Source: Halomonas saccharevitans (GTDB lineage Bacteria; Pseudomonadota; Gammaproteobacteria; Pseudomonadales; Halomonadaceae). Taken from it: 47,078 bases of DNA. Under the pieces are notes generated by a model, which was not told the DNA's origin, did no database searches, and saw nothing but the letters and a program-made list of their open reading frames with translations. Each line of letters starts with the position of its first letter. The stretch's first letter is position 1. The stretch covers positions 1 to 47,078 of the forward strand of contig NZ_FPAQ01000029.1 of the NCBI RefSeq assembly GCF_900116405.1, in the 5' to 3' direction. Shown here one piece after another: positions 7,315 through 17,938 of this stretch. The position numbers were made by a program, and so were the translations under genes.

Positions 7315-9636
7315 CTAGAGCGCGGCCTTGAGCGCCTCGGCGCGCATCGGCATGTCGCGCAGGCGCACGCCGACGGCATGCTGGATGGCGTTGGCGATGG
7401 CGGGCGCCACCACCGTGGTGCCCGGCTCGCCCAGGCCCACCGGCATGGCGTCGCTGTCGACGAACTCCAGGTCCATCTGGGGCACCTGATCCATACGCAG
7501 CGGCGTGTAGGCGTCGAGGTTCAGCGCCTTGGGCTTTCCCTTCTCGATCTCGGTGCCCTCGTAGAGCGCCATCGAGAGCCCCCACAGCAGCGAGCCCTCG
7601 AGCTGCGCCATGGCACCGTCGGGGTGTGCCAGGGTGCCGGCATCGGCCACCGTGGTCAGTCGCTCGACCTTGACCGTGCCGTCGCCGCGATCGACCCGGA
7701 CTCGGGCGATGCAGGCGACCCAGGTCGGCATGCTGCGCTCCTGGCCGAAGGTCAGGGCCACGCCCATGCCGACATCGTCGGGCAGGCTGTCGCGGTCGTC
7801 CCAGCCTGCCTTGGCCATGGCCCGCTCGAGTACCGCCTTCAAGCGCTCGGCGCCGCCGAGGCTATGCGGCGCCTGGCCGGCGTTGCGGCCCTCGGCCTTG
7901 AGCAGGTTCAGCCGGAACCGCGCGGGATCCTCGCCAGCGGCCAGCGCCAGCTCGTCGATGTGCTGCTCCACGGCCCAGGTCGTCCAGCCCGGCCCCACCG
8001 AGCGCAGGTAGCCCGGCACGAAGACCTCGTGGGCCTTGTGATTCTGCTGGGCCCAGACGCGCTGGTCACCGACGTCGTACCAGTGATCGGCGCCGCTGAT
8101 GGCGAAGGAGTCGACCTTGCCACCGTTCTCGACCGTCTCGGCGAGAAACGCCGGCGCCATGGCGGCCGACGGCCAGCCGGCGGCGGCGGCATGCTCGGAG
8201 GCTACCACGCGGCCGCTGTCATCGAGCCCGGAGCGAAGACGCTGCACCGAGGGCGAGCGCACGCAGTCGAAGCGAGTGTCGTCGGGACGCGTGAAGAGCA
8301 TCTTCACCGGGCGCCCCAGCGCCTTGGCCGCCAGCGCCGCCGGGATGGTGTAGTCGCCATAGAGACGCCGCCCGAAGCCGCCGCCCAGGTAGTACTGGTG
8401 CAGGGTGACCTGGCTCTCATCGACCTCCAGGGCCTTGGCCAGCATCCCCACCGCCAGCGTCTGCTGCTGGTTGCCGCAGTGCACGTGCCAGTGGCCATCT
8501 TCCTCGACCACGGTGGCGTTGACCGGCTCGAGCTGGAAATGCAGCACGCTCGAGGTGGTGTAGGTGGACTCGACCACCCGGCTCGCCCCCTCGAGGCCGG
8601 CGGCGGCGTCGCCGATGTCGACGAACAGCGAGCCGTTGTCGCGGCTCGGTGCCTCGACCAGGGCATGGCCCTGCTGCTGAATGTCCGCCTCGGTGATGGC
8701 ATAGCTGTCGCCGCGCTGCCACTCGACCTTCAGGGCGTCGGCGGCGCGCATCGCCGCCGAGGTGCTGTCGGCGATCACCGCGAGCCAACCCTGGCAGACG
8801 CCGGAGGGGTCGTTAAGCTCGATGGTCTGGCGATAGCCCTCGACCTGCTTCGCGGCGCTGTCGTCCACCGAGGTCGGCGTGGAGCCAAAGCGAGTCGGCG
8901 GCAGCACCGGGCGCGCATGGAGCATCCCCTCGACGCTGACGTCGATGCCGTAGATCGCCTCGCCGTTGACCTTGGCCGGCACGTCCAGGGCGCCGCCCTT
9001 GGTGCCGAGCACCCGGCGCTCGGCGGCAGGCTTCAGGGAGATCTGTTGGAGTTCTTCCTCTGAGAAGGTGCGCTCGAGCCCGGCCTGAGACACGATCTCG
9101 CCATAGCCGATCGACTGATCACCGCAGATGACCCGACCATTACGCGCGCGACAGTCGGCCGCGTCGACGCCGAGCAGTTTGGCCCCGGCCTCGATCAGCG
9201 CCATACGCCCGGCCGCGCCGGCCCGGGAGAGCGGCAGATAGCTTTGATGCACCGACCAGCTGCCGCCGGTGACCATGTAGCCCCACTTAGGGTCGCTGTC
9301 GACGTAGACCACCTCGATGGAGGACCAGTCAGCCTCGAGCTCCTCGGCGACCAGGCGTGCCAGGCTGGTAGCGACGTGCTGGCCCATCTCGGCCTTGGTG
9401 ATATGCACCGTCACGGTGCCGTCGGGCGCAATGGCATACCAGATCGTCGGCTCGTAGCGCCCGGCGGCGAGCGCCTCGCTGGCGGAGCCGCTTGCCGCGC
9501 CGGCGATGCCGGAGAGACCGAAGGCGAGCATCGCCGAGCCGGCCATGGTGCCAATCAGAAAGCCGCGGCGCGAGATGCCCCGCGCGTCGTCCTGGCGCGC
9601 CTCGACGGCCGCCAGCTCATCGTCAAACCTGGCCAT
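7315..9636 (-). CDS. iorB: Molybdopterin-binding subunit of an isoquinoline 1-oxidoreductase/aldehyde dehydrogenase type hydroxylase
   Basis: A 773-residue large subunit of the xanthine oxidase family, IorB type. The N-terminus has a twin-arginine signal (ISRRGFLIGTMAGSAM) followed by a hydrophobic stretch and an Ala-Ser-Gly cleavage region, so the folded enzyme is exported by Tat with its small subunit. Molybdenum-site motifs include the glycine-rich GGGFGRRLYGDY and, near the C-terminus, GLGEPGTTVVAPAIANAI, whose Glu is the expected catalytic base. The ATG at 9636 follows an excellent GAGGAGGTGATCC and overlaps the end of iorA by 14 bases. The substrate (N-heterocycle or aldehyde) cannot be predicted. 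No cytochrome c subunit is nearby, so the electron acceptor must be encoded elsewhere. Confidence 0.9.
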   Translation of the reverse strand: MARFDDELAAVEARQDDARGISRRGFLIGTMAGSAMLAFGLSGIAGAASGSASEALAAGRYEPTIWYAIAPDGTVTVHITKAEMGQHVATSLARLVAEELEADWSSIEVVYVDSDPKWGYMVTGGSWSVHQSYLPLSRAGAAGRMALIEAGAKLLGVDAADCRARNGRVICGDQSIGYGEIVSQAGLERTFSEEELQQISLKPAAERRVLGTKGGALDVPAKVNGEAIYGIDVSVEGMLHARPVLPPTRFGSTPTSVDDSAAKQVEGYRQTIELNDPSGVCQGWLAVIADSTSAAMRAADALKVEWQRGDSYAITEADIQQQGHALVEAPSRDNGSLFVDIGDAAAGLEGASRVVESTYTTSSVLHFQLEPVNATVVEEDGHWHVHCGNQQQTLAVGMLAKALEVDESQVTLHQYYLGGGFGRRLYGDYTIPAALAAKALGRPVKMLFTRPDDTRFDCVRSPSVQRLRSGLDDSGRVVASEHAAAAGWPSAAMAPAFLAETVENGGKVDSFAISGADHWYDVGDQRVWAQQNHKAHEVFVPGYLRSVGPGWTTWAVEQHIDELALAAGEDPARFRLNLLKAEGRNAGQAPHSLGGAERLKAVLERAMAKAGWDDRDSLPDDVGMGVALTFGQERSMPTWVACIARVRVDRGDGTVKVERLTTVADAGTLAHPDGAMAQLEGSLLWGLSMALYEGTEIEKGKPKALNLDAYTPLRMDQVPQMDLEFVDSDAMPVGLGEPGTTVVAPAIANAIQHAVGVRLRDMPMRAEALKAAL

Positions 9637-10153
9637 GGATCACCTCCTCTGCGCGGGCCGGATCGAAGACGCCGACACCGGCGGTGCTCGCCTCGCGGGC
9701 CTGAGTGATCTCGGCGGCGCGCTTGACCGCCCGATGGATACGCCGGTAGGCCATGCAGCGGCACAGGTTGCCGGCCATCGCCTCGGTGATCTCGTCGTCG
9801 TCAGGATCGGCGTTGCGGCTCAGGAAATCGGCCGCCTGCATGATCTGGCCCGACTGGCAGTAGCCGCACTGGGGCACCTGCTGCTCGCGCCAGGCCTGCT
9901 GCAGGGGATGGTCGTCGTCATCCGACAGCCCTTCGATGGTGACGATCTCGGCGCCTTCGGCGGCGGAGACCGGCAGCACGCAGGTACGCGTGGCTTCGCC
10001 ATCGAGATGCACGGTGCAGGCGCCGCACTGGGCGATGCCGCAGCCAAACTTGGTACCGGTCATGTCGAGATGATCCCGCAGCACCCACAGCAAGGGGGTC
10101 TGGGGGGATACCTCGACGCTGACCGGCTCGCCGTTCAGGGTAAAACTGGCCAA
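9623..10153 (-). CDS. iorA: [2Fe-2S] subunit of the IorAB-type molybdenum hydroxylase
   Basis: A small subunit of about 176 residues with two iron-sulfur domains. The N-terminal plant-ferredoxin-like domain has the cysteines of FGCGIAQCGACTVHLDG...TC. The C-terminal helical domain has CGYCQSGQIM and NLCRCMAY. It passes electrons from the molybdenum site. A TTG at 10153 is chosen as start because GAGGAG sits 7 nt upstream and the protein then begins ASFTLNGEPVSVEV, matching the family. A longer frame to 10201 adds a non-conserved Arg-rich leader. The tail extends about 25 residues past the usual end (STAGVGVFDPARAEEVIHGQV). First gene of iorA-iorB-xdhC-mocA. Confidence 0.9.
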   Translation of the reverse strand: MASFTLNGEPVSVEVSPQTPLLWVLRDHLDMTGTKFGCGIAQCGACTVHLDGEATRTCVLPVSAAEGAEIVTIEGLSDDDDHPLQQAWREQQVPQCGYCQSGQIMQAADFLSRNADPDDDEITEAMAGNLCRCMAYRRIHRAVKRAAEITQAREASTAGVGVFDPARAEEVIHGQV

Positions 10154-10316
10154 GGGACTTCTCCTCAGGTGGTCGACAGGGCGGCGACTGGCGCCGCGCA
10201 TGCGCCGTGAGCCGGCGTCTCTTGTAGGAAATTGATCAGGGTCAATGTTAGCAGGCTGACGATTTATGTCGACTCCGCCCCGACGTCGCCCTCAACGCCT
10301 CGCTCACGCGCCAATG

Positions 10317-10341
10317 AAAAACCCCGCCTCGAGAGGCGGGG
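10317..10341 (-). terminator. ppsA terminator
   Basis: On the minus strand the stem CCCCGCC / GGCGGGG (extendable to 9 bp) is followed by TTTTT, a standard intrinsic terminator 29 nt past the ppsA stop codon. Confidence 0.85.
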
Positions 10342-10369
10342 TCGGTGACCGCGAAGAGCCGATGTTGGC

Positions 10370-12742
10370 CTAGCCGAGTGTCTCGCCAGCCAGCATGAAC
10401 CAGGTCTCGAGGACCGCGTCCGGGTTCAGGGACACCGAGTCGATGCCCTGCTCCATCAGCCACTTGGCGAGGTCAGGATGATCCGACGGCCCCTGGCCGC
10501 AGATGCCGATGTACTTGCCCTGGGCGCGGCAGGCCTGGATGGCCATGGACAGCAGCTTCTTGACCGCCGGATTCCGCTCGTCGAAGAGGTGGGCGACGAT
10601 GCCCGAATCGCGATCCAGCCCCAGGGTCAGCTGGGTCAGGTCGTTGGAACCGATGGAGAAGCCGTCGAAGTGCTCGAGGAACTCGTCGGCCAGCAGGGCA
10701 TTGGCCGGCAGCTCACACATCATGATGACCTTGAGGCCATTCTCGCCGCGGACGAGGCCGTTGTCGGCCAGCAGCCCCACCACCTCGCGAGCCTCGTCGG
10801 GGGTACGCACGAAGGGCACCATGATCTCGACGTTGTCCAGGCCCATCACCTCGCGGACTCGCTTCAGTGCCCGGCACTCCAGCTCGAAGCAGGGGCGGAA
10901 AGACTCGGAGATGTAGCGCGCCGCGCCACGGAACCCAAGCATGGGGTTCTCTTCGCCGGGCTCGTAGAGCTTGCCGCCGATCAGGTTCTCGTATTCGTTG
11001 GACTTGAAGTCCGACAGTCGCACGATGACCCGCTGCGGATAGAAGGAGGCGGCCAGGGTGGCGATGCCCTCGACCAGCTTCTCGACGTAGAACTCGACCG
11101 GGTCCGGGTAGCCGGCGGTGCGCAGGTCGATGGTCTGCTGCAGATCGGCGGGCAGGGTGTCGTATTCGAGCAGCGCCTTGGGGTGCACGCCGATCATGCG
11201 GTTGATGATGAACTCGAGGCGCGCCAGGCCCACGCCGGCGCTCGGCAGGCTGGCGAAGCTGAAGGCGCGATCCGGATTGCCGACGTTCATCATGATCTTG
11301 AAGGGGATCTCGGGCATGGCATCGACGCTGGTCACCCGGCGGTCGAAGTCCAGCAGCCCCTCGTAGACGTGGCCGGCGTCGCCCTCGGCGCAGGAGACGG
11401 TGACGTCGCGGCCGTCGGCCAGCACCTCGGTGGCATCGCCGCAGCCGACCACGGCGGGAATGCCCAGCTCGCGGGCGATGATCGCCGCGTGGCAGGTGCG
11501 GCCGCCGCGGTTGGTGACGATCGCGGAGGCCCGCTTCATGATCGGCTCCCAGTCCGGGTCGGTCATGTCGGTGACCAGCACGTCGCCGGGATGGACCTTC
11601 TGCATGTCGTCCGGGGAGAAGACCACCTTCACCGCCCCGCTGCCGATGCGCTGGCCGATGGCCCGGCCGGAGACCAGGGTGCGGCCCTTCTCCTTGAGCT
11701 GGAAGCGCTCGAGCTTGCCGCCCTCCTGCTGGGAGACCACGGTCTCGGGACGCGCCTGGACGATGTAGAGCCTGCCGTCATCGCCATCCAGCGCCCACTC
11801 GATATCCATGGGACGCTCGTAGTGCTGCTCGATGGTCATCGCCTGGCGGGCCAGGTCCATGATCTGCTCGTCATTGATGCAGAAGCGCCCGCGGTCGGCC
11901 AGCGGCACGTCGACGGTCTCGACCGACTTGCCGGCGCTGGTGTCGTCGGTGTAGATCATCTTGATCAGCTTGGAGCCGAGGTTGCGACGCAGCACCGCCG
12001 GACGCCCCGCCGCCAGGGTCGACTTGTGCACGTAGAACTCGTCGGGGTTCACGGCGCCCTGCACCACCGTCTCGCCCAGGCCCCAGGAGGCGGTGACGAA
12101 GACCGCGTCGCGGTAGCCGGACTCGGTGTCCAGGGTGAACATCACGCCCGCGGCCCCCGTCTCGGAGCGCACCATCTTCTGGATGCCCGCCGACAGCGCC
12201 ACGTTCTCGTGGGCATAGCCGCGGTGCACGCGGTAGGAGATGGCCCGATCGTTGAACAGCGAGGCGAACACCTCGTGGACGGCGCGCTTGATGTTGTCGA
12301 AGCCCTCGATGTTGAGGAAGGTCTCCTGCTGGCCGGCGAAGGAGGCGTCGGGCAGGTCCTCGGCGGTGGCCGAGCTGCGCACCGCCACCTTGAGGTTGGG
12401 GTGCATGGCGGAGAGCTTCTCGTAGCTCTCGCGCAGATACTGCTCGAAGGTCGGCGGCAGCGGGGTATCGATGACCCACTGGCGGATCTGGGCGCCCACG
12501 CGGGCGAGCTCATTGACGTCGTCGACATCCAGGGTCGAGAGGGCCTGGTTGATGCGATCGTTCAGCCCCTCGTGGGAGAGGAACTCCCGGTAGGCATGCG
12601 CCGTGGTGGCGAAACCGCCGGGGACGGTGACGCCCGCTCCGGCCAGGTTGGAGATCATCTCGCCCAGGGAGGCATTCTTGCCGCCGACTCGCTCGACATC
12701 GCCCATGCCCAAGTGCTCGAACCACTGAATGTAATCGTCCAT
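10370..12742 (-). CDS. ppsA: Phosphoenolpyruvate synthase
   Basis: A 790-residue enzyme (E. coli PpsA is 792) converting pyruvate, ATP and water to PEP, AMP and phosphate for gluconeogenesis. The N-terminal ATP-grasp domain has [11 protein letters not shown] and [23 protein letters not shown]. The phosphohistidine domain has [23 protein letters not shown], where the His carries phosphate and the neighbouring Thr is the regulatory site used by PpsR. The C-terminal PEP-binding barrel has [19 protein letters not shown] and a CGQGPSD cysteine motif. The ATG at 12742 is preceded by GGGAGG at ideal spacing; an upstream in-frame start at 12778 lacks one. It is divergent from ppsR, and its leader carries an unusual repeat. 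Confidence 0.97.
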   Translation of the reverse strand: MDDYIQWFEHLGMGDVERVGGKNASLGEMISNLAGAGVTVPGGFATTAHAYREFLSHEGLNDRINQALSTLDVDDVNELARVGAQIRQWVIDTPLPPTFEQYLRESYEKLSAMHPNLKVAVRSSATAEDLPDASFAGQQETFLNIEGFDNIKRAVHEVFASLFNDRAISYRVHRGYAHENVALSAGIQKMVRSETGAAGVMFTLDTESGYRDAVFVTASWGLGETVVQGAVNPDEFYVHKSTLAAGRPAVLRRNLGSKLIKMIYTDDTSAGKSVETVDVPLADRGRFCINDEQIMDLARQAMTIEQHYERPMDIEWALDGDDGRLYIVQARPETVVSQQEGGKLERFQLKEKGRTLVSGRAIGQRIGSGAVKVVFSPDDMQKVHPGDVLVTDMTDPDWEPIMKRASAIVTNRGGRTCHAAIIARELGIPAVVGCGDATEVLADGRDVTVSCAEGDAGHVYEGLLDFDRRVTSVDAMPEIPFKIMMNVGNPDRAFSFASLPSAGVGLARLEFIINRMIGVHPKALLEYDTLPADLQQTIDLRTAGYPDPVEFYVEKLVEGIATLAASFYPQRVIVRLSDFKSNEYENLIGGKLYEPGEENPMLGFRGAARYISESFRPCFELECRALKRVREVMGLDNVEIMVPFVRTPDEAREVVGLLADNGLVRGENGLKVIMMCELPANALLADEFLEHFDGFSIGSNDLTQLTLGLDRDSGIVAHLFDERNPAVKKLLSMAIQACRAQGKYIGICGQGPSDHPDLAKWLMEQGIDSVSLNPDAVLETWFMLAGETLG

Positions 12743-13063
12743 GAGACCTCCCAGAAAAATCGTCGACGAGTGCATCACGCCGGTGGGACCGCTCGCGGGA
12801 CCGACTCACAGGTCCAGCTCGCGGGCTCCCTCGCAGGTCTCCCTCGAGGGACCGGGACATGATGGGATGTTGGCGACTCTACCAGCGACCTTCCATATTC
12901 GCCATTGGTCTAACATCGAAGTCACTGGAGGATTTTTACAACAGCGGACCCATGGGCCCGTTTCCTGTAGTGGCGGGCCTCAGGAGCCACATCTCCGGGC
13001 CTTGTCGCGGCCGCGACCAGCGCCGACAATGGAGCTTCACTCGACCGGACGACAGCGACCGCC
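12743..13063. other. Divergent ppsA-ppsR intergenic region
   Basis: These 321 bases hold the promoters of both genes. The half next to ppsA is very GC-rich and repetitive (12780-12855). The middle (about 12880-12945) is AT-richer and probably contains the divergent promoters. I could not assign convincing -35/-10 pairs. A short ribosome-site-like region precedes the ppsA ATG. No additional gene was seen. Confidence 0.6.
12780..12855. repeat. Six imperfect 12-13 nt tandem repeats in the ppsA leader
   Basis: Units begin at about 12780, 12792, 12805, 12818, 12830 and 12843, giving spacings of 12, 13, 13, 12 and 13. Plus-strand examples are CTCGCGGGACCGA, CTCACAGGTCCAG, CTCGCGGGCTCC, CTCGCAGGTCTCC and CTCGAGGGACCGG. 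Read on the minus strand, in the direction of ppsA transcription, the units carry repeated GGGA or GGA cores flanked by GCGAG. They end about 40 nt before the ppsA start codon, so they probably lie in the untranslated leader or at the promoter. Confidence 0.75.
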
Positions 13064-13897
13064 ATGACCCGCACCGCCTTCTTCATCTCCGACGGGACCG
13101 GCATCACCGCCGAGAGTCTCGGCCGCAGCCTGCTGGCTCAGTTCGAGAGCGTCGAGATCCGCATGCTCACCAAGCCCTACATCGACTCTCTCGAGAAGGC
13201 CCGCACCCTGGTGGCGATTATCGAGGCCACGGCAGTGCGCGACGGCGAGCAGCCGATCATCATCGACACCGTGGTCGACGAGCAGATCCGCGCGGTGATC
13301 CGCGAGGCGCCGGGCTTCAAGGTCGACATCTTCTCGACCTTCCTGAAGCCGCTCGAGGAAGAGCTGGAGGCCCACTCCTCCTACAGCGTCGGGCGCACCC
13401 ACGCCATCGGCCGCGACGACGTCTACATGGACCGCATCCACTCGGTGCACTTCGCGCTGGATAACGATGACGGGGCGCGCACCCACCAGTACGACCAGGC
13501 GGACATCATCCTGGTCGGGGTCTCACGCTGCGGCAAGACGCCGACCTCGCTCTACCTGGCGCTACAGTTCGGCATCCGCGCCGCCAACTACCCGCTCACC
13601 GAGGACGACCTGGACGAGGACGGCAGCCTCAAGCTGCCCAAGGTGCTGGCCCAGCATCGCCACAAGCTGTTCGGCCTGACCATCGATCCGCGGCGGCTGG
13701 CGGCGATCCGCCACGAGAGGCGTCCCAACAGCCGCTACAGCTCCATGGATCAGTGCGTCCAGGAGGTCGAGCAGGCCGAGGGGCTCTACCGCCAGCTGCA
13801 CGTGCCCTACATTGACACCACCCGCTTCTCGGTGGAGGAGATCTCCACGCGGATGATCGCCGAAACCGGCCTGACCCGGCGCTTCTCCCCGCGCTAG
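13064..13897 (+). CDS. ppsR: PEP synthase regulatory protein (bifunctional kinase/pyrophosphorylase)
   Basis: A 277-residue DUF299-family protein. It inactivates PEP synthase by ADP-dependent phosphorylation of a threonine next to the catalytic histidine, and reverses this by phosphate-dependent phosphorolysis. The N-terminal [19 protein letters not shown] is the family signature. A P-loop, [17 protein letters not shown], lies at about residues 147-163. Length is normal. It is divergent from its target gene ppsA, the usual arrangement. Its TAG stop overlaps the TAG stop of the convergent CoA-transferase gene within the shared CTAG, leaving no room for a terminator. The ribosome site is weak. 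Confidence 0.96.
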   Translation: MTRTAFFISDGTGITAESLGRSLLAQFESVEIRMLTKPYIDSLEKARTLVAIIEATAVRDGEQPIIIDTVVDEQIRAVIREAPGFKVDIFSTFLKPLEEELEAHSSYSVGRTHAIGRDDVYMDRIHSVHFALDNDDGARTHQYDQADIILVGVSRCGKTPTSLYLALQFGIRAANYPLTEDDLDEDGSLKLPKVLAQHRHKLFGLTIDPRRLAAIRHERRPNSRYSSMDQCVQEVEQAEGLYRQLHVPYIDTTRFSVEEISTRMIAETGLTRRFSPR

Positions 13898-15087
13898 CGA
13901 ATCACGCCCTCTCGCCTGAGCCTGGCGATGTCCTCCGTCGTCAGCCCCATCTCGGCAAGAATGGCATCGCTGTCCTGGCCGAGCCGGGGCGGTGCGACGT
14001 CGCTGGTCAGCGCCTCGCCGTCGAAGCGAAGCGGATTGGCGACCTGGGGCACGCCGTCGATCTGACGCGCCATGCCGCGGTGGCGCACCTGGGGATCGTC
14101 GAACACCTCGGTCAGGGTATTGATGGGCCCCGCCGGAATGCCGCGCACCTCCAGCTCGGCGAGCCAGGCGTCGCGCTCGCGGCCGAGCAGTCGCGTCTGG
14201 ATCATCGTCACCAGCACCTCGCGGTTATCGACCCGAGCGGCGTTGGTGGCATAGGCGGGATCCTCGGCCCACTCGGGATGGCCAAGCAGGGTCGCCAGAC
14301 GCGAGAACTGGGCATCGTTGCCCACGGTAAGCACCAAATGGCCGTCGGCGCAGGCGAAGGCCTGATAGGGGACGATGTTGGGATGGGCGTTGCCGTGACG
14401 CTGTGGCGACGCCCCGCTGGTCAGGGCATTGAGGGCCTGGTTGGCCAGGGTGGCGACCTGGACATCGAGCAGCGCCACGTCGATGTGGCGCCCCCTCCCC
14501 GTCCGCTCGCGCTCATGGAGGGCCGCCAGCACCCCGACCGTGGCGTAGAGGCCGGTCATCACGTCGGTGATCGCCACGCCGGTCTTCATGGGCATGCCGT
14601 TCGGCTCGCCGGTGAGGCTCATCAGCCCGCCCATGGCCTGGATCATGAAGTCGTAGCCGGCGCGATGGGCGTAGGGCCCGCCCTGGCCGAAGCCGGTGAT
14701 CGAGCAGCCGATCAGCCCCGGGTTGAGCGCCTTCAGGCTCGAGTAATCCAGGCCGTACTTCGCCAGTCCCCCGACCTTGAAGTTCTCGAGCAGGATGTCG
14801 GCTCCCTTGGCTAACTCCCTGACCAGGGCCTGGCCGCCCTCGATTGAGATATCCACGGCAAGCGACTGCTTGCCGCGGTTGGCACATAGATAGTAGGCCG
14901 CCTGGCGCTCGGCCCCGTGATCGCCGTCAAGCCAGGGGGGACCCCAGCCGCGGGTATCGTCGCCACGCGTGGGGTGCTCGATCTTGATCACCCGGGCGCC
15001 CAGGTCGGCCAGCTGCTGGCCGGCCCAGGGGCCGGCCAGCACCCGCGAAAGATCCAGCACCACGACTCCGTCGAGGGGTCGACTCAT
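13894..15087 (-). CDS. CaiB/BaiF family CoA-transferase, probable glutarate CoA-transferase
   Basis: A 397-residue class III CoA-transferase. The N-terminal signature is [30 protein letters not shown]. The region [14 protein letters not shown] contains the aspartate expected to form the acyl intermediate. The ATG at 15087 has AAGGAG 6 nt upstream. It lies 40 bases behind gcdH, so both are likely one operon. In that context the natural substrate is glutarate, activated with succinyl-CoA as in human SUGCT-type enzymes. The specificity is inferred only from the neighbour. A different dicarboxylate is possible. Confidence 0.85.
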   Translation of the reverse strand: MSRPLDGVVVLDLSRVLAGPWAGQQLADLGARVIKIEHPTRGDDTRGWGPPWLDGDHGAERQAAYYLCANRGKQSLAVDISIEGGQALVRELAKGADILLENFKVGGLAKYGLDYSSLKALNPGLIGCSITGFGQGGPYAHRAGYDFMIQAMGGLMSLTGEPNGMPMKTGVAITDVMTGLYATVGVLAALHERERTGRGRHIDVALLDVQVATLANQALNALTSGASPQRHGNAHPNIVPYQAFACADGHLVLTVGNDAQFSRLATLLGHPEWAEDPAYATNAARVDNREVLVTMIQTRLLGRERDAWLAELEVRGIPAGPINTLTEVFDDPQVRHRGMARQIDGVPQVANPLRFDGEALTSDVAPPRLGQDSDAILAEMGLTTEDIARLRREGVIR

Positions 15088-15127
15088 CACGGACTCCTTG
15101 GCAAGAGAGAGGTCGCGAGCGGCATGA

Positions 15128-16309
<1,182 letters not shown>

Positions 16310-16337
16310 GGGGCATCCTCGAAAGGGGTGGCATTAA

Positions 16338-16366
16338 TTTCTACATTTTCGACAAATGTAGACCAA
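16338..16366 (-). promoter_or_regulatory. Candidate gcdH promoter
   Basis: On the minus strand TTGGTC (16366-16361) and TAGAAA (16343-16338) are separated by 17 bp, a plausible sigma-70 promoter 28 bp before the gcdH start codon. The region is much more AT-rich than its surroundings. Confidence 0.55.
16340..16362. promoter_or_regulatory. Palindromic operator in the gcdH promoter
   Basis: A perfect inverted repeat, TCTACATTT - TCGAC - AAATGTAGA, fills the space between the proposed -35 and -10 of gcdH. A dimeric repressor bound here would block RNA polymerase. The binding family (GntR or TetR type would fit) is not identified. Confidence 0.7.
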
Positions 16367-16447
16367 TAGTGCCTTTCTGCCAAGCCCGACGCACCTGCCA
16401 CCCTCCCTTTCAGCGCCTGCTTATCGGCGCCCCGGTCGGCGCATGCG

Positions 16448-17836
16448 TCAGGAGGCCCGCGGCGGCAGCTGGCGACGAATCTGCCACCAGGCCAGCAGCC
16501 CGACCAGCAGATTGGCCGCGAGCAAACCGGCAAACACCCCGCTGCTGTCGGCCAGGCGACCGCCCACCCAAGCCAGCGGCACGTTGAGCACGAACAGCCG
16601 GATCACCGACAGGCGCATGGCCAGCGCCGGCCGATGCAGGGCATTGAGCGACGAGACGGCCAGGATCACCACGCCCTGGGCGCCCAGCCCCAGGGGCACT
16701 AGCCACAGGAAGCTGCGCAGCACCCCGGCCACCTCATCCGTTTCGGCATAGCCCGCCACCAGCCAGGGCGCCAGCCCCTGCAACGCCCCCCAGATGAGCA
16801 GCTGCCAGGCCAGCACGAAGACGAAGCAGCCGAAGATTGCCCGGCGCACCCGGTCGTGCTGGCCGGCCCCGGCGTTCTGGCTGACCAGCGGCGACAGGGT
16901 CATCGAGAGCGCCAGCACGACGATCTGGGAGATCGCCTCGATGCGGCTGCCGACGCCGTAGCCCGCCACGGCGGGGTGACCATGATCGGCGATGATGCGG
17001 GTCACAAGCCCCAGGGCGATAGGCGTGAAGACGCTGGTGAGCGCCGCCGGGCCGGCGATGCGACCGAGCTCCCGCCAGGAGTCGGCAAGTCCCTTCGCAT
17101 CGAGGCCGGCCAGGTCGAAGAGCGCACGCAGCTCGCGATGAAAGACCAGTACCATCGCCATCAGGCCCCAGCTGAGCACGGTGGCGAGCGCCGCGCCGCT
17201 GACGCCGAGCGCCGGGAAGGGCCCTGCCCCGAAGATCAGCCACCAGTCGAGCAGCACGTTGATGCCGGCGGCCAGCGCCATCATCAGCCCCTGGGTGGCG
17301 GTGTTGCCGTGGGCTCGCAGGATGCTGTTGAGCACCCGTGGGACGATCATGGCGGCCGCGCCCAGGTACCAGATGCCCATGTAGTCGCGGATATGCGGCA
17401 TCAGCACGTCGTCGGCGCCCATCAACCGAAACAGCGGCTCCAGGGTCGCGAGGCCCAGCAGCGTCATGGCGACGCCCACCACCACGGCCAGCAGCGCCGC
17501 ATCGGTGGCGCGGCGGCGTACCGTGTCGAGCTCGCCCCGCCCCAGCCGACGGGCCACTACCGCCGAGGTGCCGATGCCCAGGCCAATGGCCAGGCTGATC
17601 ACCGTGAACACCACCGGGAAGGTGAAGGAGACCGCCGCCAGCTCCTCGGTGCCAAGCCGGGAGATGAACCAGGCATCCACCAGGTTGAAGCTCATCATGG
17701 CGAGCATGCCGACCACCACCGGCAGGCTCTTGCGCAGCAGGGTGGCGGCGATAGGGCCCTCGAGCAGCTCGCGACGTGCGGGGCGCGACGACTGGGGAGC
17801 GGAGGACGAGGAGGGGCTGGAAGGCGGTGCGCTCAT
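16448..17836 (-). CDS. MATE family multidrug/metabolite exporter
   Basis: A 462-residue integral membrane protein with the two-fold MATE layout of about 12 hydrophobic segments. The first repeat begins LPVVVGMLAMMSFNLVDAWFISRLGTEELAAVSF, a typical MATE N-terminal signature. Such proteins export cationic drugs or metabolites using a sodium or proton gradient. The Ser/Pro-rich leader (MSAPPSSPSSSS) precedes LLEGPI. The ATG at 17836 is preferred over an upstream start at 17899, which would lie inside a terminator hairpin. It lies behind mmsB on the same strand but is separated from it by a hairpin, so it is probably its own unit. Substrate unknown. Confidence 0.9.
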   Translation of the reverse strand: MSAPPSSPSSSSAPQSSRPARRELLEGPIAATLLRKSLPVVVGMLAMMSFNLVDAWFISRLGTEELAAVSFTFPVVFTVISLAIGLGIGTSAVVARRLGRGELDTVRRRATDAALLAVVVGVAMTLLGLATLEPLFRLMGADDVLMPHIRDYMGIWYLGAAAMIVPRVLNSILRAHGNTATQGLMMALAAGINVLLDWWLIFGAGPFPALGVSGAALATVLSWGLMAMVLVFHRELRALFDLAGLDAKGLADSWRELGRIAGPAALTSVFTPIALGLVTRIIADHGHPAVAGYGVGSRIEAISQIVVLALSMTLSPLVSQNAGAGQHDRVRRAIFGCFVFVLAWQLLIWGALQGLAPWLVAGYAETDEVAGVLRSFLWLVPLGLGAQGVVILAVSSLNALHRPALAMRLSVIRLFVLNVPLAWVGGRLADSSGVFAGLLAANLLVGLLAWWQIRRQLPPRAS

Positions 17837-17852
17837 GGGGACTCTCGACGAG

Positions 17853-17878
17853 AAACGGGCACGAAAGTGTGCCCGTTT
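17853..17878 (-). terminator. Terminator-like hairpin after the valine operon
   Basis: A perfect 10-bp inverted repeat, AAACGGGCAC / GTGCCCGTTT with a 6-nt loop, lies between the mmsB stop and the MATE gene. On the minus strand the stem ends in TTT, a short tail, so termination may be partial. Confidence 0.6.
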
Positions 17879-17938
17879 TCGCCATGACCGTGTAGGCATG
17901 GGGGCGCGGAATGCCCCTGGCGGTGTGACCCGCGCGTG

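Noticed and set aside
10478..12862. 794-codon plus-strand open frame antisense to ppsA
   Set aside because: No family features, low-complexity residue use, and it mirrors the third-position GC bias of ppsA.
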